Below, one piece after another: positions 45,480-57,029 of a stretch of 64,000 nt of DNA (position 1 is the stretch's first letter; each line of letters starts with the position of its first letter). The DNA is taken from positions 19,673,077 through 19,737,076 of the forward strand of contig CM043946.1 in the NCBI GenBank assembly GCA_014529385.2, read 5' to 3'. The notes beneath the pieces are model-generated. The model did no database searches. It worked only from the letters and a program-made list of their open reading frames with translations, and was not told the origin of the DNA. The DNA comes from Adiantum capillus-veneris. Its lineage: Eukaryota; Streptophyta; Polypodiopsida; Polypodiales; Pteridaceae. The translations under genes were made by a program, and so were the position numbers.

Positions 45480-46849
45480 GGCTTTTCTAGGTGGAAGAGA
45501 CTGTTCACATAAGAGTTCACATAAGAGATGCAACAAAACTCGCATCCCAACACTACATACGGTCCAAACCATCGTTTAACCATCTTTTGCCTTACAGTGT
45601 ACTGGTTCTCTAGACTACTGTCATATACAAGGACCGAATCCCCATCTTTGATAGCATGAGGTTGTAGTCTATGCTTACCATCAAATGCTGCTTTATTCTT
45701 CGACCTTGCTTCCTTAAGCTTTACTTTAGCCTGTTCAATATCTTCCTGATGCCTTTCAAGTTGGCGAATGCGCAAAGCAAGCAAATCTTTTGTAGACATA
45801 CCTTCTTCCCATGTCATTATGGTCCAAGAAATAACCGCTTCCAGGCATAATGGGTTTTTGCCCATACATTAGCTCAAATGGCATAAAACCTGTAACAGAA
45901 CTATGTGTAGTTTGATCAACCCATAATGCAAATGGTAGGAGTTTAGGCCAATACCAATATCTCCCTAGCATGCTTTTGCTAAAGCTTTAACAATAGGCTT
46001 TAACAATAGGCTTTAACAATAGGCCAATACCAATATCTCCCTAGCATGCTTTTGCTAAAGCTTTAACAATAGGCGGATGCCCTTTTTCAGTTTTACCATT
46101 ACCCTCTGGGTTGTGCGCTGTAGTGAGATCCAATTTAATGCCCAGGCAAGCAAAGAAATCCCAAGCTTCATCTGCATCCAGCTCTCCTCTATCAGCAGTA
46201 ATTCTACCAACACATCCATACCTGGAAATAACATACTCAAGCAAAAACTTGCATACAGAACTGGTACCTTTAGTATGCAAAGCTCTGCCTTCCACTTGAT
46301 TAGTGATCCTCTCTGGCAAGAGCAATATACCACATCTGCCAAACACCTACCTATTGGCATGGTAATCATGTCCACCACCCACTTGTAGTGCATAGCCAGT
46401 GGATAGCTGGGATGCAATCCATCTCGATGTCGCACATTAGAATACTGTTGGCATATTAAGTATGTCTCCACAAACTGAGCCACATTTGTATACATACCTT
46501 TCCACCAGTAATGATCCTTAATCTTGACAAAATTTGCCTAGACCCCTTTGTTTCCAGCCCATAAACTTTCATGAAATTCTTTGATAACCTGCTGTTGAGT
46601 ATCACAAACAACCCGTTGCAGTACTCCTCTAGAGCGTTTTGGTTGCTTCCATAAATGCCCATCCTTCAAAAAATAGTCGTAAGCTTTCTTCCTGATCTTT
46701 TTATACTCTTGATCCGACCACCCTTCATACTTAGTAAGAGTGGCAAGGTAGCAACCGATAAAAAGCCATTGTCCATCATAGAACTCCTCAGAAAATACCT
46801 CAAAAGTATGAGCAATATTTCGACAATCTGCATGTAGATAAGGAGACGT
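45480..46849 (-). pseudogene. Element J integrase
   Basis: On the minus strand: SEEFYDGQWL, KDGHLWKQPKRSRGV, then zinc-domain and core. Core residues: Asp in VVDMITMPIG, Asp in ITADRGELDADEA and Glu in NGKTEKGH, each intact. LLPFALWVDQTTHSSVTGFMP and LALRIRQLERHQEDIEQAK follow, and KRWFGPYVVLG is the GPY/F module. Right after this the frame runs into LTR sequence, so the C-terminal tail is deleted. Stops and frame changes break the chain. The rest of J lies beyond element K, at 55213-59630. Confidence 0.8.
45945..46073. repeat. 76-bp partial duplication with 14-bp repeats
   Basis: The block AGGCCAATACCAATATCTCC is repeated 76 bp later (46021). CTTTAACAATAGGC occurs three times in a row before it and once after. 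It disrupts the integrase of J just after the core. Confidence 0.9.
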
Positions 46850-47981
46850 TGTCAGGAGTTTTTTGGAGCAAGGGATTGCACATATGTACATATACATGCA
46901 TGGTGCATCGAATAAAGGATTCCCATTTTCCAGAGCTAGGTGGTTACATGGGGCCCACATGTGTACAAGTAGGACAATGTGTACATAGTGCATCGATTTT
47001 CACTATTACCAGTACTAGTGTATTTTTTCTACAATAATGAGGAGTTGGTAGCGCGTAAAACTTCTTGAGGAAGCTAGCCGCGGGCCGACGACATGAGGTA
47101 AGAAGGTGCATCAGATGGCATCTAGTGGCGTCAGGAGGGCGAATGGGGTCAATATTTTCACGTGGAGAAGTACGGGCACAACGTGGATGTTTTCTTGTGA
47201 TAATTATGCACAAAGGTCATCATGAGGACCACTTTTTGGGTCCACTTCACGTGCATTATTGGAAAAAGTTGAGTGCCAGGTGTGCATATGGATGCAGCAG
47301 GGTGACAACTATGCACTGCGAGGTCAGTTTTTGGCTTGTTCGGGGTCCGTTTGAGGTCATCTAAAAGGCCAAGGGTGCCCAAGTAATAAATTTTAGTGTG
47401 GGAACTGAAAAAACAGAGAGAAGACCAGAAAAAATGTGGAGAAGAGAGGAGGAACAGCCGCAGGTGTGTTTTTGGGGTTTTTTGGAGCCTGTTTTGGCCG
47501 TAAACTGCTCATCGAGGTCGGATTTGAGCACTTTGACATTGATGACTGGGGTTTTGGGCCGTTCTGGACGCGATGGCGCTGTCCATTTTTCCAAATTCCT
47601 CACTCTTTTCTGACTATTTTTGTTGTGTAAGTTTCTCTTATGAGCGAAGCTTCTACTCCAGTTTGTAATTGTATCTGGCATATTTTACCCATATTGAGTG
47701 AGCTGTTTACCCCATTGGTGTTGGCCCAAGCTCATTTGTATCTAAACATCAGAAGTTCTCCTCTTTTGAGCTGAGTTTTCTGGGTGTGTGTGTGTCTCTC
47801 TCTTTCTATGTGGAGTGGGTAAATGGGTAGTCTCTCTCCTCTCACTCCATAGGTGTGTTTCCTGTCTCGGCCAGGTGTGTTGTGTCAGCCGAGTGGTGCC
47901 CCATAATGTGTGTGTGTATCTTCCCAAGAGTGTGTGTCGGGTTGTTATAGAGGCATTCTGTGTGTTTTCATCCCGCTCACA
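46850..47981 (+). repeat. 5' LTR of element K
   Basis: Runs from TGTCAGGAG to CCGCTCACA (1132 bp). From 47046 on, it matches the 3' LTR from 54271 on. The first 196 bp have no counterpart there. It shares the motifs AACTTCTTGAGGAAGC and GGGAACTSAAAAAAYAGAGAG with it. Confidence 0.8.
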
Positions 47982-47987
47982 TTCTTT

Positions 47988-48004
47988 TGGTGCCCCCACG
48001 GAGG
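47988..48004 (+). other. Primer binding site of element K
   Basis: TGGTGCCCCCACGGAGG, 6 nt after the LTR end. Nearly the same as in elements D and G. The tRNA was not identified. Confidence 0.75.
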
Positions 48005-49034
48005 ATCTTCTTCGAGTACCTTCTGCTTTGAGCTTCAAGCTTCGAGATTCTGGGATTACAGGTTACAGGTTATAGGTTACAGGGACAGGTACAGGTACAG
48101 GTGATTCACACAGGTACAGATAGCTGGAGTACAGTGATATAGTAGCAGTGGTGTCACTTGCAGTTATTGTGGGTATGCATCAATTAGCGCGTGCTTGAGC
48201 GCATTGTTTGTTGGTTTTGTACGTTACTTGTGGAAACTGCCATTGTACGCCTTTGTGGAGCCATATTTGGTTTTATTTGGCAGTCTCAACCATTTCTGAG
48301 ATTTGGTCTGGAAGATAGTCATTTCTGAGAGTTGACTATACGAGATTTTCATAAGCCTTCGTGTGAGGGTCGATAGCGTGAGGTTTTATAGAGCTGGGGG
48401 ATTCTCAAATGTGGAGATCCTTTCGGTGATACAGGTAGCTGGAGCACCCTTTTCGTGACCTCACCATAGGCTATGTACTAGTGATTCCTACTTGATGCTC
48501 GGGTTCTATTTTTGGCAGTTTATGCATACATATACAGTCTATATTTTGGGTTCTTACTGCTCTACTTCTGGGGAAACTCTGTCAAAATTTTTCCAAGTTA
48601 TGATGGATGGTTTTTTGGTCTTTTGAGCCATTTATGTTGTTATGCTGCTGAGATTCTGGCAAAATCAGAGGATAAGACAGGTGTGCTTTCTTGGGAGCTA
48701 CATGGTTGACAAAAATGGATGATTAGAATGGCCCTCAATTCACTCCTTTTCATTTAACTCAGAGAATCCAGATAAATGTTCATGTGTCCAGGAAGATTTT
48801 TTCCAGCAGCGCATAGTCTTTATGTTCGGGCCTAGAAGATTAAGAGAAATACTGGAATGTCCTTTGCCTGTTGTAATTCCGATGATCAACTATGAAAACT
48901 CATTTGATGTGCATGTGTTTGTCCTTATCTAAAGTTGAGCTCCATTGAAGTTTCTGGGGATTGGGTAGTGAAAATTTTTGGGTTCTTGCACGTGTGTTCG
49001 AAGGGGTTCTCAAAGCATCGTAACTTGGGTAGCC
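48005..49034 (+). other. Leader of element K
   Basis: About 1 kb between primer site and gag ATG. It has a small repeat array of GGTTACAG/GGTACAG units at 48059-48105. No ORF like the extra one in element D was recognised. A 65-codon frame at 48512 shows no known features. Confidence 0.5.
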
Positions 49035-50280
49035 ATGGATTTCTCTTATCCGGAGTTTCATGGAAGAAGTGATGAAGATGTGGAAGACTTTTTGGAAAAG
49101 ATGGAGGTTGCCTGCATTAGCGACCAGATTCATGACCCGGCATAGATGTTACGACTTCTCCAAATTTGTTTGAAGAGTGATGCACGAGCTTGGTCCAAAG
49201 CATTTGAAGAGGAGTTGCGTGTGGCTGATCCACCCATAAGGTTGAGTTGGGACAATCTACGACATGGGTTGGAAGTGGAGTCTGTGAAGATAGAAGATCA
49301 TGACAAAGTGTGGCAAGAAGTACAGGGTTTGGTGCAAAAGGAAGGTGAGCCAGTAGATGCGTACATACGTAAGTTCTAATTGGCATGGGAGCGGATGTGC
49401 AAGGCCTTAGCACCACAAGTACCCCCACCTGACATGATGAATAAGGACAGGCTTTTGGCTGGTCTTTGGGAGAATATACGTTGGAGAGTGGAGCTAAAGA
49501 AGCCTAGGATATATGAAGATGCATTGGAGGTAGCAAGGAACAAAGAGTGGAAGCTGAGGAAAATGAGCCAGCTAGGAGTGGAGTCTTTGCCCATGAGGTC
49601 TAAATTTCAGCCTATGGACTTTTTACAAGGTCTACTAGCGGTTCATCATGAACCAGTGGTTCCTATTACTCCTCAAGTTATGCCAACAGTGGTCACTACA
49701 ATAGTGCAAGATGATGGGCTAAGGCAAGACATGAGGCAAGTGGTAGCTTTAATGAAGAATCTTAGCCTAAACATGCTAGGTCAAGTGGGAAATAATCGAG
49801 GTCGAGGGAGGTATGCAAATCAGTCAAGAGGTGAAGAAAGACCTAGGAATGGTGCTGGACAAAGCAATGGTAGGTTCTGGAGGCAGACGCCCACATGTTA
49901 TAATTGTGGAGAGTTGGGCCATATCAGCCCGCAATGTGATAAGCCACCAAGGATGGGTGGAGACATGTATCCATTGCTGAAACAGGTGCTAACTAGGTCG
50001 AATGATTACGGCATTGAAATGAAGGGAGATGAAGGAACCAGTGGATTAACCCAGGAGGAAAAGGGAAAGACAAAAGTGCTAAGTGTAGTCACCTTGGAGA
50101 AGGCATCAAAGCTAGAGGATACATTAGTGATGCCTATTGGGAAGAGGACCACAGAGGAAAAGGAAGGACGAAGTGCCCCATGTCCTAGTAAGAAGAAGGG
50201 AAAGAGCCATGAAGGCGAGGATGTCAAGGCCAAGAGGAAAAGGAAAGCTCGTCGCAAGTTTATGTTTCAAATTTTCCACT
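49035..50280 (+). pseudogene. Element K gag
   Basis: Starts at ATG 49035 (MDFSYPEFHGRSDEDVEDF), 1 kb after the primer site. SDARAWSKAFEEELR and VQKEGEPVDAYIRKF are gag-core features. A basic GRGRYANQSRGEERPRNG segment precedes an intact zinc knuckle, CYNCGELGHISPQC (near 49897-49938). Two in-frame TAG/TAA stops (49142 and 49377) and a frame change near 50275 break it. Gag forms the particle and binds RNA. Confidence 0.85.
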
Positions 50281-51310
50281 AGGGGATGGGAAATTAAGCT
50301 ATGATTTGAAGGAGGATCTGACAAGCAGAAAGGCAGATGTTACTTTTGGGCAGCTTATGGAGATGGTACCTAAGCTAAAGCGACAGTGGAAGAGGATGGT
50401 TAACCCAATGGAGAAAGAGCCAGAGAGAGGTTTAGTAAAGGTGTTGGAAATGGATGAGCTACCAAACATTTGCCCAATAGTAGATGTGTGGCACAAAAGA
50501 AAAAATATGGGACAAGGTTATGTGGATGGTGGAGCCCAAATATGTGTCATAACACACTCATGCGTTGAGAAGATGGGTCTTATAGTGACTGGGGTGTCAG
50601 GCTTCCGGATCAGATTGGCAAGCCATCAAAAAGTAAAATGTTTAGGTGTTGTAAAGAGCTTAGAAGTGGAGGCATAGGATGCAAAGGCAGTGGTTGATTT
50701 TCATGTGATGCCAGCGGGGTTGGGAGCATATCCTATTATACTGGGTAGACCATGGTTATGTGCAGTAGGAGCTGTTCAGGATTGGAGACGTGGTACGATT
50801 AGCCTCTATGGAAAAACAGGTGCCAAGAATCTTTATAATATGGACACAAGGAAATGATTGGAGGAGCTTTATGAAGATAAAGATGAGTCTAGTAATGAAG
50901 ACTATTCCACAGTGTCTGACGAGGACAGTGATAGTACTACCAGCAGTGATGAGGATGCTGATGTTGCATTTCTTTTGATGGACAAAGAAATCCAGGAGTC
51001 TGGTTTAGTTGCATTTGCGAATGAAGTTGAAGATGAAAGTGAAGGACCTTATGAAGTGATTGAAGGGTTGATGCAAACCAATGTTGAATTTTCAAAGAAG
51101 CAGGAATTGATGACACAAATGATCAGTGGAGACCTCTCAGCTATGGAGAAGGAGATATATTTGCACATGCTGGCTAGTTTTCCTAATTTGTTCATTACTT
51201 CATATGAAGAGATCAGAGGGTTCAAGGGCAAAGAGATGCATATAGAGCTGAAAGAAGGCGCTAAGCCAGTGTGGCAAAGGCTAAGAAGGATGGGTCAAGA
51301 GCAAATGTAA
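50281..51310 (+). pseudogene. Element K protease and acidic linker
   Basis: YVDGGAQICVITHSCVEKMG carries the same D-G-G catalytic variant seen in D and E, and YPIILGRPWL closes the fold. An acidic serine-rich linker with repeated DEDS/SDED segments follows (50858-50970), like the linker in D. Then comes the RT lead-in: GAKPVWQRLRRMGQEQ followed by a stop. Stops at about 50676 and 50855 and frame changes show decay. Confidence 0.8.
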
Positions 51311-52670
51311 GCCTTGCGGGAAGAAGTAAACAAGTTATTGAAGGCAGGGTTCATAGTCCTTGTGGAGACCATAGAATGCGTGAGTCCAGTAGTAGTCAGT
51401 CCAAAGAAGGATGGGAAGTGGAGGATTTGTGTAGATTTTAAACCCTTAACACAGCCACTAAGAAGAACCCATATCCTCTTCCATTCATTGATCAGATCTT
51501 GGATTCAGTGGCAGGTTATGAGAGATACAGTGTGTGTGATGGTTTTTCACGCTATTTTCAATTGAAGAATGCTCTTAAAGACCGCATAAAGACAACTTTT
51601 ATTACGCCATGGGGCTGCTATTGCTACACAGTATTGCCATTTGGGTTGTCAAATGGACCATCCTTCTATCAAGAGAGAGCAAATTGGGTATTGGCACCGT
51701 TCATTGGTAGTTGTGTTAAAGCTTTTATGGACGACTTCTGTGTCTATAGCAGTAGGGCTGAACACCATGAGAAGTTGCAGATGGTATTAGCTCGATATGA
51801 TGAATGTGGAGGACAACTAAATCCAAAAAAATGTCATCTAGCACAGCCAAGGGTGAAGTTATTGGGCCATATGGTGTCAGAAAATGGCATTGAGGCTGAT
51901 CCAGACAAGGTAAAGTCTATTATTCTTCTTCCATCACCTACGAGTACAAAGCAATTGGCAACCTTCATACACAAAGTGAAGTACATGGCATGGTTTATTC
52001 CATTGTCTTCTCAGCTTATTTATCCATTACAACAAGTGGCAAAGCATGATCCATTGCAATGGGATGACAAGTGTGAAGAAGTGTTTCAAGAGGTGAAAGA
52101 GGTGTTAGGGGTGTTGTCATCCATGCAGGCTCCTGATTGGGAGAAAGTGTTTTATGTAAATCCATCAGTAGGGGATGATGCCATTGGAGCCATGCTATTG
52201 CTAAAGGGGAAGGGCAGCCATTATATGAGGCCAGTGTATTGTGCAAGCCGAGTGAAGCTGGTGGCAGAGAGAAAATTCTCGGAAGTAGAGCTAGTGATGG
52301 CCAGTTTAATATTTGCTTGTCGACGATTTCTTCATTACTTGCTACCACGACCTTTTGTTTTCTTGACGAGTTATGCCTTTTTGCCACAGTTAATTAATGG
52401 CACTAACATGTCAAATGTGGTCAAGAAATGGGTAATTGAGTTGCAAGAGTTTGAGTTCTCTTTCCTAGTGGAAGACAGTACAAGGGCTACCCTAGCTGAT
52501 TTGTTGACCTACAAGGAGAATCCCCTTCTTGTTAAGGAAGAGGTGGTGAGAAATGTAGTTGAAGGAGTGCCACAGATCAGCAATGCACATGTTTTGTTCT
52601 TTGATGGCTCATACAGAAAGAGCCATGATGCGGCTTCAGGGGTATACCACTTTATGATCCAGAGGGGAAG
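51311..52670 (+). pseudogene. Element K reverse transcriptase and degenerate RNase H
   Basis: LREEVNKLLKAGFI, DGKWRICVDFKPL, then after a frameshift near 51450 YSVCDGFSRYFQLK, TPWGCYCYTVLPFGLSNGPS and the catalytic FMDDF (near 51727-51735). GGQLNPKKCHLAQPRVKLLG continues RT. The ancestral RNase H reads FYVNPSVGDDAIGAML, again with Asn where a catalytic Asp is expected, as in D. LFFDGSYRK near 52600 begins the second RNase H. The frame breaks near 52640. Confidence 0.85.
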
Positions 52671-53180
52671 CTAGTATGCAAGAGAGGGTTCAAGTTGGAT
52701 GCACATAGTAATAATGAGGCTGAATATGCTACATTGGAAGCCGGATTACACATTTGTTTGAAGCATGTGGTTAGAAGGTTGAGCATAAAAGGTGATGCCT
52801 TTTTAGTTGTGAAGCAAGTGCTGGGTGTGTGGAAGAGCAGAAACACCTCATTGAAGGAAATGTGTTTCAAAATTAAAGGCCTGTTAAAAAAGTTTGAAGC
52901 ATGGAGCATCAGACACATTGAACGTTCTCTAAATGGAGAGGCACATGAAGCAGCTCAAAGAATGATTGGGGAGCTATTTGTGTTGAGGACCACTTTACCT
53001 CTTTATCATGGCCGGGAAAGTTTGGCTCAAGAAGAGGGGTTTTTGCTAACAGGAATCATTCCAAAGGAGATTCAGAAGTCTAAGAAGTATGGTTTTGTGC
53101 GTAGAGCATATAGGTACAAATTGATTGGTGATGTCTTATACATGAAAGGGACTGATCTTGTGTTGAGACGTGTACCTTGG
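52671..53180 (+). pseudogene. Element K second RNase H
   Basis: LDAHSNNEAEYATLEAG and LSIKGDAFLVVKQVLGVWKS supply the Glu and Asp positions of an archaeal-type RNase H. The first Asp is in FDGSYRK just upstream in another frame. The expected last Asp region reads GEAHEAAQRM. This second RNase H is a hallmark of Tat-like plant Ty3 elements. It lies between the degenerate RNase H and integrase. Confidence 0.75.
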
Positions 53181-54290
53181 AGGGAGGATCTTTACAGAGT
53201 GTTGGAAGAGAATCATGAAGGTGTATGTGGCGGCCATTTTGCTCTAAAAATCACCTTGCATAAGATCTTGCAAGAGGGGTATGTATGGCCTAGTTTGCAC
53301 AAGGATGTTCACCATTGGTGTAGGTCTTGCAATAGGTGTCAAGCTTTTGGGAAGAGAGTGTTGAAGCCAGAGTTACAAAAAACCATCATGGTGTTTGATG
53401 TGTTTGAAAAGTGGGGGATTGATGCAATAGGCCCGTTACCTATCACAAGCAGGGGCAAAAGCTATATTTTGACTGCAGTGGACTATCTCTCTAGATGGGC
53501 AGAGGCTATAGCAGTAAAACAGATCACTGCAAAGGATGTGGCAAAATTTTTGTACGATGAAATATGTTGCAAGTTTGGGGTGCCATTAGAGCTACTTTCA
53601 GATAAGGGGCAAGGATTTAGAACTAAACTACTAGATTTTTTATGCGCAAAGATGAAGATTAGGCACCAGCATACCACTCCTTATTACCCACAGTGCAATG
53701 GTTTAAATGAAAGATTCAATGGTGAGTTGGTAGAAATCCTTTCAAAAGTGACAGAGCACCAAGGAAAGAATTGGGATTTGGAATTGCCTAGTACATTATG
53801 GGCTTACCGTACTTCGGTGAAGACAGGTACAGGGTTTACTCCATTTCATTTGGTGTATGGAAAGGAAGCACTATTGCCTGTGGAGGTAGAGTTGCCTGCA
53901 GTAAAGATGCTAGAGAATTTGCTTGGGCCGCCTAGTGATGCATTCAAAGAGAGGCTCTTACAATTACAAGAGGTTCAGGTGGATAGGATGAGTGCATTGG
54001 AGCATTATGGGCAGATGCAAGATAAGGCTTTGGCAAAAATAAATGAAAAGGTCAAAAGTAAGGGTATCAAGAAGCATGACTTGGTTTTGCGCTACAACAG
54101 TAATCTGGACAACACCTTCCAAAAGAAGTTTCAAATTAAGTGGGAAGGCCCTTTCAAGGTAGTGGAGTGTTTTCCAAATGGTACATATCAACTGGCTAAC
54201 TTGGATGGGATTCTGCATAAGTCAAGGGTAAATGGATTGCGTCTTAATTTATATCATTCCAGGTTAATGATGGTGCATAAAACTTCTTGA
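53181..54290 (+). CDS. Element K integrase
   Basis: One open frame, continuous with the second RNase H. Zinc domain: HEGVCGGHFALKITLHK, then CRSCNRCQ. DDE core: Asp in GIDAIGPLP, Asp in LSDKGQGF and Glu in NGLNERFNG. FTPFHLVYGKEALLP and a C-terminal FQIKWEGPFKVVE module follow. The last codons (RLMMVHKTS) already lie in the 3' LTR, because the normal stop, polypurine tract and U3 start are deleted. All catalytic residues are present. Confidence 0.88.
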   Translation, partial: REDLYRVLEENHEGVCGGHFALKITLHKILQEGYVWPSLHKDVHHWCRSCNRCQAFGKRVLKPELQKTIMVFDVFEKWGIDAIGPLPITSRGKSYILTAVDYLSRWAEAIAVKQITAKDVAKFLYDEICCKFGVPLELLSDKGQGFRTKLLDFLCAKMKIRHQHTTPYYPQCNGLNERFNGELVEILSKVTEHQGKNWDLELPSTLWAYRTSVKTGTGFTPFHLVYGKEALLPVEVELPAVKMLENLLGPPSDAFKERLLQLQEVQVDRMSALEHYGQMQDKALAKINEKVKSKGIKKHDLVLRYNSNLDNTFQKKFQIKWEGPFKVVECFPNGTYQLANLDGILHKSRVNGLRLNLYHSRLMMVHKTS

Positions 54291-55212
54291 GGAAGCTAGC
54301 CGCGGGCCGACGACATGAGGTAAGAAGGTGCATCAGATGGCATCTAGTGGCGTCAGGAGGGCGAATGGGGTCAATATTTGCATGTGGAGAAGTACGGGCA
54401 CAACGTGGATGTTTTCTTGTGATAATTATGTAGAAAGGTCACATGAGGACCACTTTTTGGGACCACTTCACGTGGTTAGGGGATGCATTATTGGAAAAAG
54501 CTGAGTGCCAAGTGTGCATATGGATGCAGCAGGGTGACAACTATGCACTGCGAGGTCAGTTTTTGGATTGTTCGGGGTCCGTTTGAGGTTATCTAAAAGT
54601 CCAAGGGTGCCCAAGTAATAAAGTTAAGTGTGGGAACTCAAAAAATAGAGAGAAGACCAGAAAAAACGTGGAGAAGAGAGGAGGAACAGCCGCAGGTGTG
54701 TTTTTGGGGTTTTTTGGAGCCTGTTTTGGCCGTAAACTGCTCATCCGAGGTCGGATTTGAGCACTTTGACATTGTAGACTGGGGTTTTAGGCCGTTCCGG
54801 ACGCAATGGCACTGTCCATTTTGCCAAATTACTCACTCTTTTCCTGCTATTTTTGCTGTGTAAGTTTCTCTTATGAGCGAAGCTTCTGCTCCAGTTTGTG
54901 ATTGTATCTAGCATATTTTACCCATATTGAGTGAGCTGTTTGCCCCATTGGTGTTGGCCCAAGCTCATTTGTATCTAAACATCAGAAGTTATCCTCTTTT
55001 GAGCTGAGTTTTTTGGATGTGTGTGTGTCTCTCTCTCTCTATGTGGAGTGGGTAAATGGGTAGTCTCTCTCCTCTCAATCCATAGGTGTGTTTCCTGTCT
55101 CGGCCAAGTGTGTTGTGTCAGTCGAGTGGTGCCCCATAGTGTGTGTGTATCTTCCCAAGAGTGTGTGTCGGGTTGTTATAGAGGCGTTCTGTGTGTTTTC
55201 ATCCCGCTCACA
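54271..55212 (+). repeat. 3' LTR of element K, truncated at its start
   Basis: Matches the 5' LTR from 47046 to its end. The 196 bp that open the 5' LTR are missing, together with any polypurine tract. It has an extra 11 bp (GTTAGGGGATG type) near 54476. It ends CCGCTCACA before ACGT. Confidence 0.8.
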
Positions 55213-55600
55213 ACGTATAGAACTTCAAGCCAGCATCATCACTTGTGGTCAACATCTCTTCTTCATCTTCAAACCTAGCTCTTGATAACATATCTCCAAC
55301 AGGATTATCTCTACATGCAATATGACAAAATTCAGGGTTAAGAGACTTACTATCGGCTATCCATTGCAGCATAGCAATATCAGGAGTAGAGAAATTTTTA
55401 ATCATCCCTATCAATGGAAAGCAATCTCTTTCTACCACGACTGGAGCTCCAATAAAGTATTCTTTATCAGACCTTAGAGCAGTAGCAACACCCCAAAGTT
55501 CTCTCTTCACCTGTGGGTGGCCTCTTTGACGAGAATTGAGCACTTCTGGCCTTCCGCATTTGTAATCGAATTTCCTCAAGGTCGGAGTCTCAAGAAGCAT
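55213..55600 (-). pseudogene. Element J RNase H region
   Basis: Minus strand frame with RGHPQVKRELWGVATALRSD, VVVERDCFPLIGM and NPVGDMLSRARFEDEEEM. The Arg-Glu in KREL and Asp in ERD match the RNase H fold order (E, D) of Ty3 elements. It ends at GLKFYT, exactly at the K insertion. It continues at 46849 on the other side of K. Confidence 0.7.
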
Positions 55601-57029
55601 CTTTTTTAATTTCCTGATAGCCTATGTGTGAACTTCTTCCCAAACAAATCTTTTACCTTTTCTCAACAGTTGATAAAGCACTTCTACAACATGAGAAAAA
55701 TGTGGCAACCAAATAAGATAGAATACACATGCACCCAAAAACCGACGAACTTCAGTAACCGAAGAGCACATTTCCTTCATCTTTTGAATAGCTTCCGGAG
55801 TTGGCCTTCTACCTTCTGGACTGCATATATGCCCCACAATTAGAACCTCTTTGGCACCAAAAGTTGATTTTTGCCTTGAAAGTGTTAACTTCTTCAAGCC
55901 TAGATAGAATAGAATCACAGTCATCAATATGTTGAGCAACAAACTGTCAGCACCCCCTCTGATCTTTTACCTCATCTTTTGAGCCTTCCTCGCAACCTTT
56001 AATTGGTAGATCATCAATGAAAGGCATAGTAACATGGGGAATAAAGTCCCTTAATAGCTTATTCATGCCATTCATCATATGAGCTACAGAATTAGTAGCA
56101 CCTTGTGGCAGAGTGCACATCCTTACCAACCTGAGAGGTGTACGCATCGTAGTAAGATCCGTGCTCTCCAAAGCTAGCTAAAATTGATCATATCCAGAGT
56201 AAATATCACCCATAGAGTAAATTGGTCTACCTACAAAGGCCTCAACAAATTCATCCACAATTGGGGCAATACCCACATTGCGGATTGTTACCTTATTAAC
56301 CGGCTGCATACCCTGTATGAACCTTAAAGTACCATTTTTCTTTGGAAAAGTGAACCGTCGGTTAGAGTATGGTGCACATGATGGATACAAAATTCCCATT
56401 TGTATCTTCTCATTAAGTAAATTGATCAGCTTTGGCAAGTGAACTTTAGGAACTGGAATGTGAGGTAGGCCTACTCCATGGCATGTGAGGAACAGTGAAT
56501 ATAACCATAGGTGAAACAACACTTGGATCCACACATGACCTAATCTCACTTGGCTCAAAAGCAAAAGCTTTACTGTGTTTTTGAGTATACCTTGAAAGAT
56601 CTTGATTTCCTTTGCGTTGAAAAAACCATCTTCTCCAACCTTCAGCTGCTGCAATGTATCTTTAGTGAATTTATGCCCGATATTGTTAGGATTTCTGAGC
56701 ATAGGTTGTCGAGAAGCTTCTTTATTCATCCCATCACTTCCTTCTGGTAGAGCTATAGCCACTGGTCTCACTTTCTTTGCAATTCTCTTGTACTTCGTCT
56801 CTATTTGTGCTTCAACTTCTTTACCCAAGTCATCCTCAATATGCATAAGTGCCCCGTATATGTCCAACTTATAGTACATGTCCATTGAGTGCACCTTAAC
56901 AACTTTAGTTTCACTTTCTAACCTGTTTTGCCTGATATCCTCAAGCTCTGACATAGTGTCGACATAAGAAATCTCTTTGAAGATTCCTGAAATCTCATCA
57001 TCTGGTTCTAGCACATCACATCCCTGCAA
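55601..57029 (-). pseudogene. Element J reverse transcriptase
   Basis: Blocks in order: IPVPKVHLPKLINLLNEKIQ, FTFPKKNGTLRFIQGMQPVN, SMGDIYSGYDQF, VRMCTLPQGATNSVAHMMNG and the catalytic PFIDDLPIKGC. The wording around the catalytic site differs clearly from the chromovirus ([11 protein letters not shown]) and the Tat-like elements (FIDDFCIYSS), so J is a separate Ty3 family. Stops and frame changes near 55945 and 56175 disable it. RT would copy the element RNA. Confidence 0.8.

Larger units (their letters stand above)
46850..55212 (+). mobile_element. Element K: Tat-like Ty3/gypsy inserted in element J
   Basis: TGTCAGG at 46850 and CTCACA at 55212 bound an 8.4-kb plus-strand element flanked by ACGT (46846-46849 and 55213-55216). 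Removing it lets J read from GLKFYT into SPYLHADC. The order is LTR, primer site, leader, gag, protease, RT, degenerate RNase H, second RNase H, integrase, LTR. Domain layout and primer site equal element D, though sequences differ strongly. Stops in gag and RT and a truncated 3' LTR make it inactive. Confidence 0.88.
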
